A stretch of DNA of 64,000 nucleotides from Phlebotomus papatasi (Eukaryota > Arthropoda > Insecta > Diptera > Psychodidae), in the NCBI RefSeq assembly GCF_024763615.1, contig NC_077223.1, forward strand, positions 39,928,627 to 39,992,626. Reading direction: 5' to 3'. The position numbers and the translations under genes were made by a program. Below the pieces are notes generated by a model. The model saw only the letters and a program-made list of their open reading frames with translations. It ran no database searches and was not told where the DNA came from. Of this stretch, positions 55,901 to 64,000 are shown in pieces (the first letter of the stretch is position 1; every line of letters starts with the position of its first letter).

Positions 55901-58900
55901 TTGTTGCACGATTATTTTGCATATTTATAAAGGGAACTGGGCTTTACGTAATGTAATTTAGATAGGCAAAACAAATGCGAATCTAAATAAAGTAATTGTA
56001 AGAGCCGATTCGATTGTGCCTACGGAATATCTCGTTGAGCACTCTCAACTCCACCTAGCGGAATTATAGTGAAACTGCAACTTGAAGTTAGCCGTCGCGT
56101 CGTTATAGCTCCCCTCAAAGTTACCACCCCAGCTGAACAGTGATTGGTACCGTTGGCTTAGAAGAGTCTTCGTAAGGACGGACTTTTTCTTTCCAACTCC
56201 TCTAGGCCCTCTAGGCTCAATAGCCCTACTACAATATGCCTTCTTCTCAATTGATCTCAGGCTCTTCAATATCTCAGAAGAGTACAGCTCAATTTTCCGC
56301 TTGAACTAGCTGAAGTGTCTGCTCCATCAAAGACAGTCTTCACGAGGTAGATAAATCTCGGAATTGATCCATTTTTCATTGGCGGTTTTTTCGTTTATAA
56401 CTTATCTGTAAAATTATTTGGCGTTGCCATTGGGCCTCCTCGAAATACACAGGAAAACCTCTGCATAATGACGGCTTAGCGTAATTTTATTTGAAATAAT
56501 GGTCAAACTACATTTCCATCATTTTCCACTAAGTCGTCTCTCGGCTTAAGTCGTAAGTGTGTCTAGGTCATAACACTCCTATCAATTTAATGCCTCTGTA
56601 TTGGGAACAGTTTTCCCAATTTGAGAAAGAAATTGCATTTTTGACAGAATTTGACGTTTTCACATACACAGTTCCTTCAGAAAATAAAAGGATTGAAAAT
56701 ACAAAATTTTTGTCAGGTATGCCTCTTTGTGTACAATGTGCAACTACCTCAATGACCCTACCGTGTACGATGACGAGGCACTGCTCCGTGGGGCTGTTTT
56801 TCACACAAATATGGGCCTCTGGGGTCCCGCAGCGCCCGCCCTTCGCTGTTCCCCGTCCACTGTTCTGCTGAGTTTCTTGCGAGTCCTCCGCTCGCGACAC
56901 TTCATTGTCAGCTTCGAGGTGGCCTTGAGTATTCAGAGGCTCATCCAGCGAAGTGGACCAGAGCTCACGGAACCCGCTTGGGATACTCTGTGTCAGATAA
57001 TGGAAGCTCTGGCAGACAATATGGCACACTACGAAAAGAATGGTGTTCAGCGCAACAACAGCGTCAGCATAATCTTCCACGAGACGCTGAATGACGTGGA
57101 GGGGAAGCTGAGGAGGCATGAGATTAATGCCAACAGTGACATGATCTACAATCTGATCGAAAAGGTTGCTGACGAGAGGTCAGAGACTTCGGTGTTCAAT
57201 TTGATTGAATACAGAGCCAATAGGATCTCTGCCGCGAGACCAAAGTGGCTTCAGGCATTGAGTGTATTCATGGAGAGATTCTATCGGCAAAATCGCAAGA
57301 CTAATATCAGAGTGAAGGCCATTGTGGCACTCATTCACATAATGGACATCAATAGGGCGGCCTATGAAGAAGAGATTCTCGAAAGAATTGTCATTCCCAA
57401 CTTCATCAATATCCATCAGGAATCAGACGTTGTTGTAAGTACAGAATCTCTTTTACAAAATGACTTTATTATTGACGCAAAACGAATTTTTGATGCAATG
57501 TGTAATCCCACTTCTGAAATTGTGAGACTTTCTGTAGTAAATGACACTGCGTAAACAATCACAGCTATAATTCATACTCTTTTTGGGGGGTTTATAGGTA
57601 AGATCAGCAGCTGCTAAGCTCCTAATTGACCTAACTTTCCACTGCGACAGTAAAAGATGCCTTGAATTGTTGGATATTGTTGAGAAACTGATGAATCGTC
57701 CCTTTGACATGCATGATCCCATGGTGAGGTTGAATGAGGCTGACATTCAGGATCTTTTGGTACTGGTAGAAGGCCTCATTAGAACGTTTCTTGTGAAACT
57801 GTACCGCCTACCATCGATCCATGCCATTCGCATTTTCTACCTCCTGGTGGGCCATCTGGAGGCCCACTACGAAAATCCACGTGTTTTTGAGTCAGTCAAT
57901 GTGGTGCGTTTGCAGATTTTCAAGTGGATGCTCGATGCTAGATGCAATGGGAATTTTCAGTTGGGATATCCGGATCAGAATGGTGTCTTGAGATTCAGTC
58001 ATTATTTGGGCATTGACGCCAAGCAGCCGCTGCAGATTTCCTTTCAGCAGCAGCAGCAGCAACAGCAACAATTTCCGCAGGACGTTACATCTACAAACAG
58101 TCACTTCACGGCCATCTCAATTAGGCGGGGTTGCAAGGCCATAGTGAAATGCTTGGAGACTGAGAGGGATTGGGCTGTAGTGCAACTGGTGCTGAAGGAA
58201 TTGCCCAATATTCTACAGAATAAAGCTCTGATTGTGGGCAATGACTTGGAATCATTAGCGAGGAGTCTCAACAAACTGTACGTCAACAAATCAATCGTGG
58301 ATAATTACATTGCGGTCACTGGCAAGCCGTCCCTCTCGGAATTTCACTTGCTAGTTTTACCGGCTATTGCGGCTCTCATCACCTACCATCAGCACCTGGT
58401 TTCCGGAACCCTGAAGAACATCATTGATGTACTCAAGTTGGGGCTGTTCTGTCGTAATCCGCGCGTCTGTGTCCATGCTCTAACCATCATGACTCTTGAA
58501 ATTCCGGACACCTTCATCAAGTACGCCCCAGAAGTTCTACTAGAGATGAGTAAGATTTCCAACACACAACTCGTGGCGATTCCTGTTTTGGAATTTCTAT
58601 CGAGTGAGTACATTTTTATCTTTATCTATATCCAGCAAAATGATTCTCATTAAGTAATAACTAGGGTTTAACTACGTTAGCGTTGAAACATAGATCACGA
58701 ATGCAATACTTGCAATACTTGTACAATACTTGCGATCGGTTATCGTGGTCGTCCCGTCCATCCAATCGTACCAACTATTCAAGCCGTCCTGTCTGTACCG
58801 TCTATCCCATCCATCTTTCCCGTTCGTTCGTCGTCCAGTTCGTCTCGTCCGACTCGTCGTTTAGTTTGATCGTCCGTCTCGTTCGCCTTGATCGTTCTTT

Positions 58901-61900
58901 CCGTCTCGTCTGTTTCGTTCATCCTGTCCCCGTTCATTCCGTCTCAACCGATCCATCTGTCCCAAACGTTTCGTCCGTCTCGATCGTACTGTTCGTCCCG
59001 TCTGTTTCGTCCATCCCATCCATTCAGTTCGTCCCAGCCGATCGATCCATTTCATGTGTTCCATTTGTCTCGTCTGTTCAGTTGGTACCGTTCACCTCAA
59101 CCAACCCGTCTACTATCTCGCTAATTCTGTTCGTTCTGTCTGTTTCGTTCATCTCATCCATTCTTTCCGTTTTATCCGATCCATCAATCCCATGCGTTTA
59201 GTCCGTTTCATCTAGTCTCGTCTCGTCCATACATTCGTCCCGTCCGTCTCGTCTCGGCTCGTCTCGGCCATCCGTTCGTCCTGTCCGTCTCGATTCGTCT
59301 CGTCTCGTCCATCCGTTCGTCCCGTTCGTCTCGTCTCGTCTCGTCTCGTCTCGTCTCGTTTCGTCAATCCGTTCGTCTAGTCCGTCTCGTTTCGTTCATC
59401 CGTTCGTCCCGTCCGTCTCGTCTCGTTCATCCGTTCGTTCCGTTCGTCTCGTCTCGTCAATCCTTTCATCCTGTCCGTCTCGTCTCATCTCGTCCATCCG
59501 TTCGTCTCGTCCGTTCATCCATTCATCTCGTCTCGTCTCGTCTCGTCAATCCGTTCGTCCGTCTCGTCTCGTCTCGTTCATCCGTTCGTCCCGTCCATCT
59601 CGTCTCGGCTCGTCTCGTCCATCCGTTCGTCTCGTCCGTCTCGTCTCGTTCATCCGTTCGTTCCGTTCGTTCCGTTCGTCTCGTCTCGTCTCGTCAATCC
59701 GTTCGTCCCGTCCGTCTTGTCTCGTCTCGTTCATCCATTCATGCCGTCCATCTCGTCTCGGTACGTCTCGTCCATCCGTTCGTCCTGTCCGCCTCGTCTC
59801 GTCTCGTTCATCCATTCGTCCCATCCATCCCGTCTCGGTTCGTCTCGTCCATCCGTTGTCCTGTCCGCGTCGACTCGTCTCGTCTCATCTCGTCCATCCG
59901 TTCGTCCTGTCCGTCTCGTGTCGTCTCGTCTCGTTCATCCGTTCGTCTCGTTCGTCTCCTCTCGTCTCGTCTCGTCCATCCGTTCGTCCTGTCCGTCTCG
60001 ACTTGTCTCGTCTTGTCTCGTCCATCCGTTCGTCCCGTCCGTCTCGTCTCGTTCATCCGTTCCGTTCGTCTCGTCTCGTCAATCCGCTCGTCCCGTCCGT
60101 CTCGTCTCGTCTCGTCTCGTTCATCCGTTCTGTTCGTCTCGTCTCGTCAATCCGTTCGTCCCGTCCGTCCCGTCCATCTCGTCTCGTCCATCTGTTCGTC
60201 CCATCCCTTTCGTCTCGTCTCGTCCATGCGTTCGTCCCGTCCGTCTCGTTAGTCTCAATCGTTCTGCTCGTTGGTCTGTTTCATCTATTCCATCCGTTTA
60301 TTCCGTACTCTCCACTTCGTCCGTTCTGTCGCTCGTATAGACCGTTCCGTCCATCTCGTCCGTTCTATTAGTCCGTATGTTTCGTCCATCCCATGGGTTT
60401 CGTTCCTCCTGCCCCTTCTGTTCATCCCATCCGTATGTGCAATCAAACGGTTTCATCTGTTCCGTCCGGCGGTTGTATAACCGCTTTTGGAGACAGAACG
60501 AAAACAGATATCTTTAAACGGTTTTCGACAAATATGAAATAGCGGTAAAACGACATCAAATCCCTCTCCGTTCCAACCACCATTTTGGAATACCCTCATA
60601 TTTAATTCACAATTTTTAGTACTCAAGAATGAGCCCATGAAAACAAAATTTAGGGAGAAGGTTCTTTAATAACTGAACTGAGTAACTCAAACGGTTTGGT
60701 CCATATCCTTGGCCTGATAGCCGACTGTGTTTTTTTTCATCAAACTTACGTTTTTCCAATTGAATTCAAGACAATGAAATGAATGAAATCCATGAGTAAG
60801 AAGATCGTTTTGGCGTTTTTTTGCAACTTTTCAGCTTTGAGTCGTTTGCCAAAGTCTCGATTTGTGAACTTTGTTCAGATTCAGTACATGTGCTTCTTTG
60901 CCATTGCCCTGCCCTACACCAACCCCTATCGCTACAATCACTACACGGTGTCTCTGGCGCACCATGTGATTGCGGCGTGGTTCCTCAAGTGTCGCCTGTG
61001 TCTGCGTAATACTTTTGTGCAGTACATAATGGCAGGGCTGGAGTCGCACATACATATGACCTTCCAGGAGATCAAGGCGAAAATTCAAGACCAAGCCAAG
61101 ATGGACTATACGCCAATGAATGAGGATTCGTCCAACAGGAAGCGCAGCTCAAGTCTCACCGAGCAGGGATCGCGCAAACAGAGACGTGGCAATGTGGACT
61201 TTAAGCCCTTGGTCGATGATGCCCTCTATCAGTTCCACATGGAACTAGCTGAAACTTGCATCGATTTCATGGCACGCTACACTTATTCCTCGTGTTCAGT
61301 GATGCCAAAGAGGATGCCATCAGCGGACTTTTTGCTCGCAGGCGGTCAGACGGTCACATGGTTGATTGGTCACAATCTAGTGACCATCACGACCAGTGGC
61401 TGTTTCACGAGTCCAGTGAGAAATGGCCTCTGTGATCGTTGCAATTTGGCGTGCAAGAACTCGTCGAATTTGCGTTCGGAAGCGACGAGTGTTTCGCAGG
61501 AATTGCGGGACAGTGCCACCGATCTGCCGCCTAATAAAAGGTATACCAAAGCCAGTCTTCAGCACAGCAGGTGTGAAGTCATTTATAGTGACATATTTTC
61601 TTTTTTATTGTGTGTTTTCTAACCCCTTTTTTACCCCATTTTTACTAAATTGGTAATTGTGTGTGGAATAATTTACCTTAACAAAATTTTACAAAATTCC
61701 CAGCAAATGTTTTTATCCCAATTTAAGGTTTGATTTTTAGAAAGTTTGTTCTAATTTACTGAAAATTCAAAATTGAGGTTAATTGGTTTTGAGATGAGAT
61801 GCAAAAAAATGGTTATTAAAATTGGGAGGTTTGTTATAAAATTTACAAACTTTTTACAAATCATTTCATTGTACGCAAGAATTTTGAACGTTTTCTTTAT

Positions 61901-64000
61901 TTTGATTTGAAATGAATCTGTCATTTTGATTTGAATTTCAGCATGACTTACTTTTCTCTTTTGGTTAATGGTGTGAAAAATGACAGGAGAATCCAAAATT
62001 ATTGAAATATCATGACAGATGTTCTTATGAACAAAGAATTTGAAGCAATATCCAAGGCTTTTTGAAGCATTTTAAAGATCGTGCCGATTTGCCGATCTTT
62101 GCAAAATCCTGGCGATCTGTCAATATTCGGCAAAGATCGGCAGATCGGCACGATATTTGCAATCGGCATGATCTTTGATGGATTCATTTAAATTAAAAAA
62201 AAAAAAACTTGAAGAATCTGCACGATTCTTCCAGAAAGAGAGAGATCGTTTCATTTTCCGCAAAAATCGTGCAGATTTATCAATTTTTGCTAAGATTGCT
62301 TCTATCTATCGTATCTATCATCGATCTTTGCGAAAATCATGGCGATCTGTCGATCTCTGTTAAAATTGCGCCAATTTGTGGATGTTCGTAATGATCGTGT
62401 TAATTTGTAAATCTCTCTTGAAAATTATGCCGATCTGTCAATATTTGACAATGATCGGCACGATTTTTGCAATCCGCACGATCTTTGATAGAATCATTTA
62501 AATAAAAGAAAAAACGTGTATCTGTACGATTTTTCCAGAAAGAGAGAGATCGTTTCAGTTTCCGCAAAAATCCTGCAGATTTATCTTTTTTTGCTAAACC
62601 TGTGCTTCTATCTATTGTATATATCGATTTTTGCAAAAATAGTGCAGATCTGTCGATTTCTGCTAAATTTCAGTCAATCTATTGATCTGTGCAAAAATTG
62701 TGCCGATCTGTCGATCTCTGTTAAAATTGCACCAATTTGTGGATCTCCATAAAGAGCGTATTAAATTTGTAAATCTCTTCTGAAAATTATGCCGATCTGT
62801 CAATATTTGGCAAAGATCGTGCAAGACTGTCATGTTCTGCAAAAATCGTGTACATCTATCAATTTTTGTAAACTCGTTTATGTCTATCGATCTTTGCAAA
62901 AATTGTGCCGATCTGTCGATCTCTGTTAAAATTGCACCAATTTGTGGATCTTCATAAAGATCGTGTTAATTTGTAGATTTCTACTGAAAATTATGCTGAT
63001 CTGTCAATATTTGGCAAAGATCGTGCAAAACTGTCATCTTCTGCAATAATCGTGTACGTACATCTATCAATTTTTGTAAACTCGTTTATGTCTGTTGATC
63101 TTTGCAAAAATACAGCCCATCTGTCGATTTCTGCTAAATTTCAGTCAAACTGTCGATCTTTGCAAAAATTGTGTCGATCTATCGACTTTTGCAAAAATCG
63201 TTCATATCTGTCGTTCATAAATTTCGCCGATCTGTCGATCTTTGGCGAAAATCGTGCAGATCTTATAATTTTCTGAAGATATCTCGGTGATTTTGCAATT
63301 TTTGACGTCATATCGGCGCCGTTTTGTAGATTTGACATTCAAAATTCAGAATGAGTGCCACTTAAAGAACTTAACCTGCTAATCCGATGCACTTTTGTCT
63401 TTCTATAAGCACTCCTTGTCCTAAAACTACATAATTAATGTTGTAAAAAGGCATAAAGAAGAAAAATTACAATGAAAAGTATAAAATAACTGACAGAGAA
63501 ATCATAAAATTTTCAGTGCTCAGGAGTCTGAGAGTTGCGATTTCATGTCGTCGACATCGTCATCATCGGCTGCAACGCCATTTTCGGCGCAGCAGCCGCA
63601 GAAGTTTTTCCGTCAGAGTTCCTCTGACGGACGCTACAGCAGTTGCTCGGGAAGTCTCGAGGCTCTGTCGCGTCGTGGCAGTAATCCGGACACAGAGTCT
63701 TCGGACGGTCAAGTTGGATCGTCTCTCAATAAACTCGAGAATCCCATTTCCATTTCATCATCGGGCATTTCCATTCCGCAAATGACAACACCACAATCGA
63801 GTGTGGATCGTCCCAGAGTCCCGTGTGCTTGCTCATGCACGGGCTGGGCAGAAGTGTGCATCAGAAGGCCCACTGGATGTACGTCCTGGGTGATGCGAAT
63901 TCAGAATCAAATTGGGGAAGATTCCTACTCGAATGAATTGCCACTGCATAATCTCACGAGTTTGTTTATGCCGTCAATTGGGGGCGGAGTGATGGGTGGG
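52165..64000 (+). CDS. Tsc2: Tuberin (Tsc2/gigas), N-terminal and central part, runs off window
   Basis: Five exons (52165-52964, 56717-57434, 57598-58603, 60835-61570, 63517-64000) join in frame to 1,248 codons, with the C-terminus beyond the window. Tuberin pairs with hamartin (Tsc1) at lysosomes and switches off Rheb, restraining TORC1 and growth. The visible part is helical HEAT-like repeat from residue 1, with tuberin blocks such as FLSTLSRLP (exon 3/4 junction), FAIALPYTNPYRYNHYTVSLAHHVIA-type sequence and WAEVCIRRPTGCTSWVM. RKRSSSL (943-949) fits an Akt site (RxRxxS, Ser948), at the place of a known Akt site in human tuberin. Nine glutamines (656-664) interrupt exon 3, unusual for the family. 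The GAP domain is not in view. The start MSKETRIQKLKQFFKSA is the first ATG in frame. The gene is divergent from RIOK1. Confidence 0.95.
53047..54336. mobile_element. Candidate 1.29-kb element with TTAA ends in Tsc2 intron 1
   Basis: TTAACTCTTTC at the left and GAAAGAGTTAA at the right are complementary and both include TTAA, the target used by piggyBac-type elements. The interior has no transposase ORF and contains the foldback unit at 53996-54298. The superfamily is uncertain. Confidence 0.5.
53996..54298. mobile_element. 303-bp near-perfect foldback element
   Basis: Arms of about 134 bp from TAGGGCGTTTCAACTAGG to GACCCTCTCTGTAG pair almost perfectly with the right arm ending CCTAGTTGAAACGCCCTA, leaving a spacer of about 30 bp. 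It lies inside Tsc2 intron 1, so it would be transcribed as a long hairpin. Confidence 0.92.
54370..54714. mobile_element. MITE with GGGGAATTCTGTAA ends
   Basis: The left end GGGGAATTCTGTAATTTTC and the right end TTACATAATTCCCC pair, with GGCATTGCCATG near the left and ATGGCATTGCC near the right. Related to 3395-3620. Confidence 0.7.
55101..55341. mobile_element. Short inverted-repeat element with GTAAATTCTCTAA ends
   Basis: GGAGGTAAATTCTCTAATTT at the left and AGTTACAGAATTTACCCCC at the right pair loosely. It is probably a further relative of the 54370-54714 family. Confidence 0.5.
55620..56340. other. Unclassified GC-richer segment in Tsc2 intron 1
   Basis: Composition rises clearly above the flanks. 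It opens with a palindrome (CCGTGTACGAGCGTACACGG) and carries an 84-codon plus ORF (55702-55956) and a 74-codon minus ORF (56045-56269), neither recognised. It could be an old retroelement or pseudogene fragment. Confidence 0.4.
56466..56567. mobile_element. CTTAAG-family element, partial
   Basis: Contains GACGGCTTAGCGTAATTTTA and ends CTCTCGGCTTAAGTCGTAAG, matching 26816-27029. Confidence 0.6.
56586..56716. mobile_element. Truncated MITE abutting the Tsc2 exon 2 splice acceptor
   Basis: TGCCTCTGTATTGGGAACAG and ATTGCATTTTTGACAGAATT match the 22584-22720 family (ATTGCGTTTTGACAGAAATT). The right terminal repeat is missing. The sequence runs straight into TTTTTGTCAG, the acceptor of exon 2. 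Confidence 0.6.
56717..57434 (+). CDS. Tsc2: Tsc2 exon 2
   Basis: Acceptor TTTTTGTCAG, donor GTAAGT. It codes residues 268-506, starting YASLCTMCNYLND and ending NIHQESDVV. The next intron is 163 bp. Confidence 0.95.
57598..58603 (+). CDS. Tsc2: Tsc2 exon 3 (contains polyglutamine)
   Basis: Acceptor TTTATAG, donor GTGAGT after FLS. Codes residues 507-841. The (CAG/CAA) run of nine codons at 58054-58080 gives Q656-Q664. Confidence 0.95.
58745..60470. repeat. 1.7-kb CG-rich pyrimidine minisatellite in Tsc2 intron 3
   Basis: Built from short units CGTCT, CGTCC, CGTTC and CCATC in higher-order blocks such as CGTCTCGTCTCGTCCATCCG then TTCGTCC. On the plus strand G is found almost only within TCG or CG, giving extreme C/T strand bias and very high CpG density against an AT-rich background. 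Long ORFs on both strands (Arg/Ser/Pro plus; Arg/Asp/Glu minus) are by-products of the repeat. Confidence 0.95.
60835..61570 (+). CDS. Tsc2: Tsc2 exon 4
   Basis: Acceptor TTTTCAG, donor GTGTGA (weak). Codes residues 843-1086 with LAHHVIAAWFLKCRL and the Akt-type site RKRSSSL. The ATG at 60783 lies in the intron and is not the start. Confidence 0.93.
62030..63320. repeat. Degenerate GATCTGTCGATC tandem repeat in Tsc2 intron 4
   Basis: Units resembling CGATCTGTCGATCTTTGC and GCAAAAATCGTGC recur in longer blocks. One block starting near 62218 (TTCCAGAAAGAGAGAGATCG) reappears about 306 bp later, and the phrase CTGTTAAAATTGCACCAATT occurs at about 62353 (with GCGCC), 62724 and 62921. Small ORFs inside are artefacts. 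Confidence 0.88.
63517..64000 (+). CDS. Tsc2: Tsc2 exon 5, incomplete at window edge
   Basis: Acceptor TTTTCAG. The phase is set by Ser1087 (AG|T), giving AQESESCDFMSSTSSSS and later VCIRRPTGCTSWVMRIQNQ. It is rich in Ser and carries SRRGS and FRQSSS, possible basophilic kinase sites. The ORF starting at 63516 in another frame is a shadow. Confidence 0.9.

Noticed and set aside
58683..60480. Long ORFs on both strands (Arg/Ser/Pro-rich on plus, Arg/Asp/Glu-rich on minus)
   Set aside because: They translate the CGTCT-type minisatellite. Several frames stay open because the repeat lacks stop codons. No start context, splice logic or domain is present.
1..64000. CRISPR array, prophage or bacterial operon
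   Set aside because: The tandem repeats have no spacer structure. Genes are spliced and eukaryotic.

Overview
This is a eukaryotic nuclear window from an insect genome, most likely a dipteran and possibly a phlebotomine sand fly. The evidence is AT-rich intergenic DNA, spliced genes with GT-AG introns, very dense short inverted-repeat transposons, and one yellow/MRJP-family secreted protein whose layout resembles sand-fly salivary yellow-related proteins. The species call is an inference. I see no bacterial, viral or organelle genes.

Layout. Positions 1-9.6 kb hold no gene, only many small inverted-repeat elements and, near 3.3-3.8 kb, a tRNA-like/LINE-tail remnant. At 9.69-11.11 kb (minus) is a two-exon yellow-family gene with signal peptide, TATA box and poly(A) signals. 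From 11.2 to 24.4 kb there is no gene, only nested MITE-like elements and a GATC-rich island at 19.5-21.0 kb. From 24.78 to 42.28 kb (plus) lies a seven-exon ABCG half-transporter of 593 residues. Converging on it is RIOK1 (minus, 51.58-42.46 kb, three exons, 536 residues). The two stop codons are 185 bp apart and the predicted poly(A) signals face each other across about 20 bp. RIOK1 is also head-to-head with Tsc2 (gigas), whose ATG lies 583 bp away. Tsc2 runs on the plus strand to the window edge. Five exons (1,248 codons) are visible, and the C-terminal Rap/RanGAP-type GAP domain lies beyond the window.

The named genes are joined by position, not as one pathway: a secreted yellow protein, a membrane lipid/sterol-type transporter, a ribosome-biogenesis kinase (RIOK1), and the TORC1 brake tuberin (Tsc2). 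The RIOK1-Tsc2 pair is notable because a growth-promoting ribosome factor and a growth suppressor share one divergent promoter.

Most remaining sequence is transposon-derived. At least ten different elements share a TA target and termini of the form TA-GGG(G/T)...CCC-TA, with otherwise unrelated interiors. Two insertions can be read against an uninterrupted homologous copy in the same window, which proves TA target duplication. Tsc2 introns carry a 1.7-kb CG-rich pyrimidine minisatellite and a 1.3-kb GATC-rich degenerate tandem repeat. All exon boundaries were read by eye from splice consensus, frame and family similarity; no search was run.
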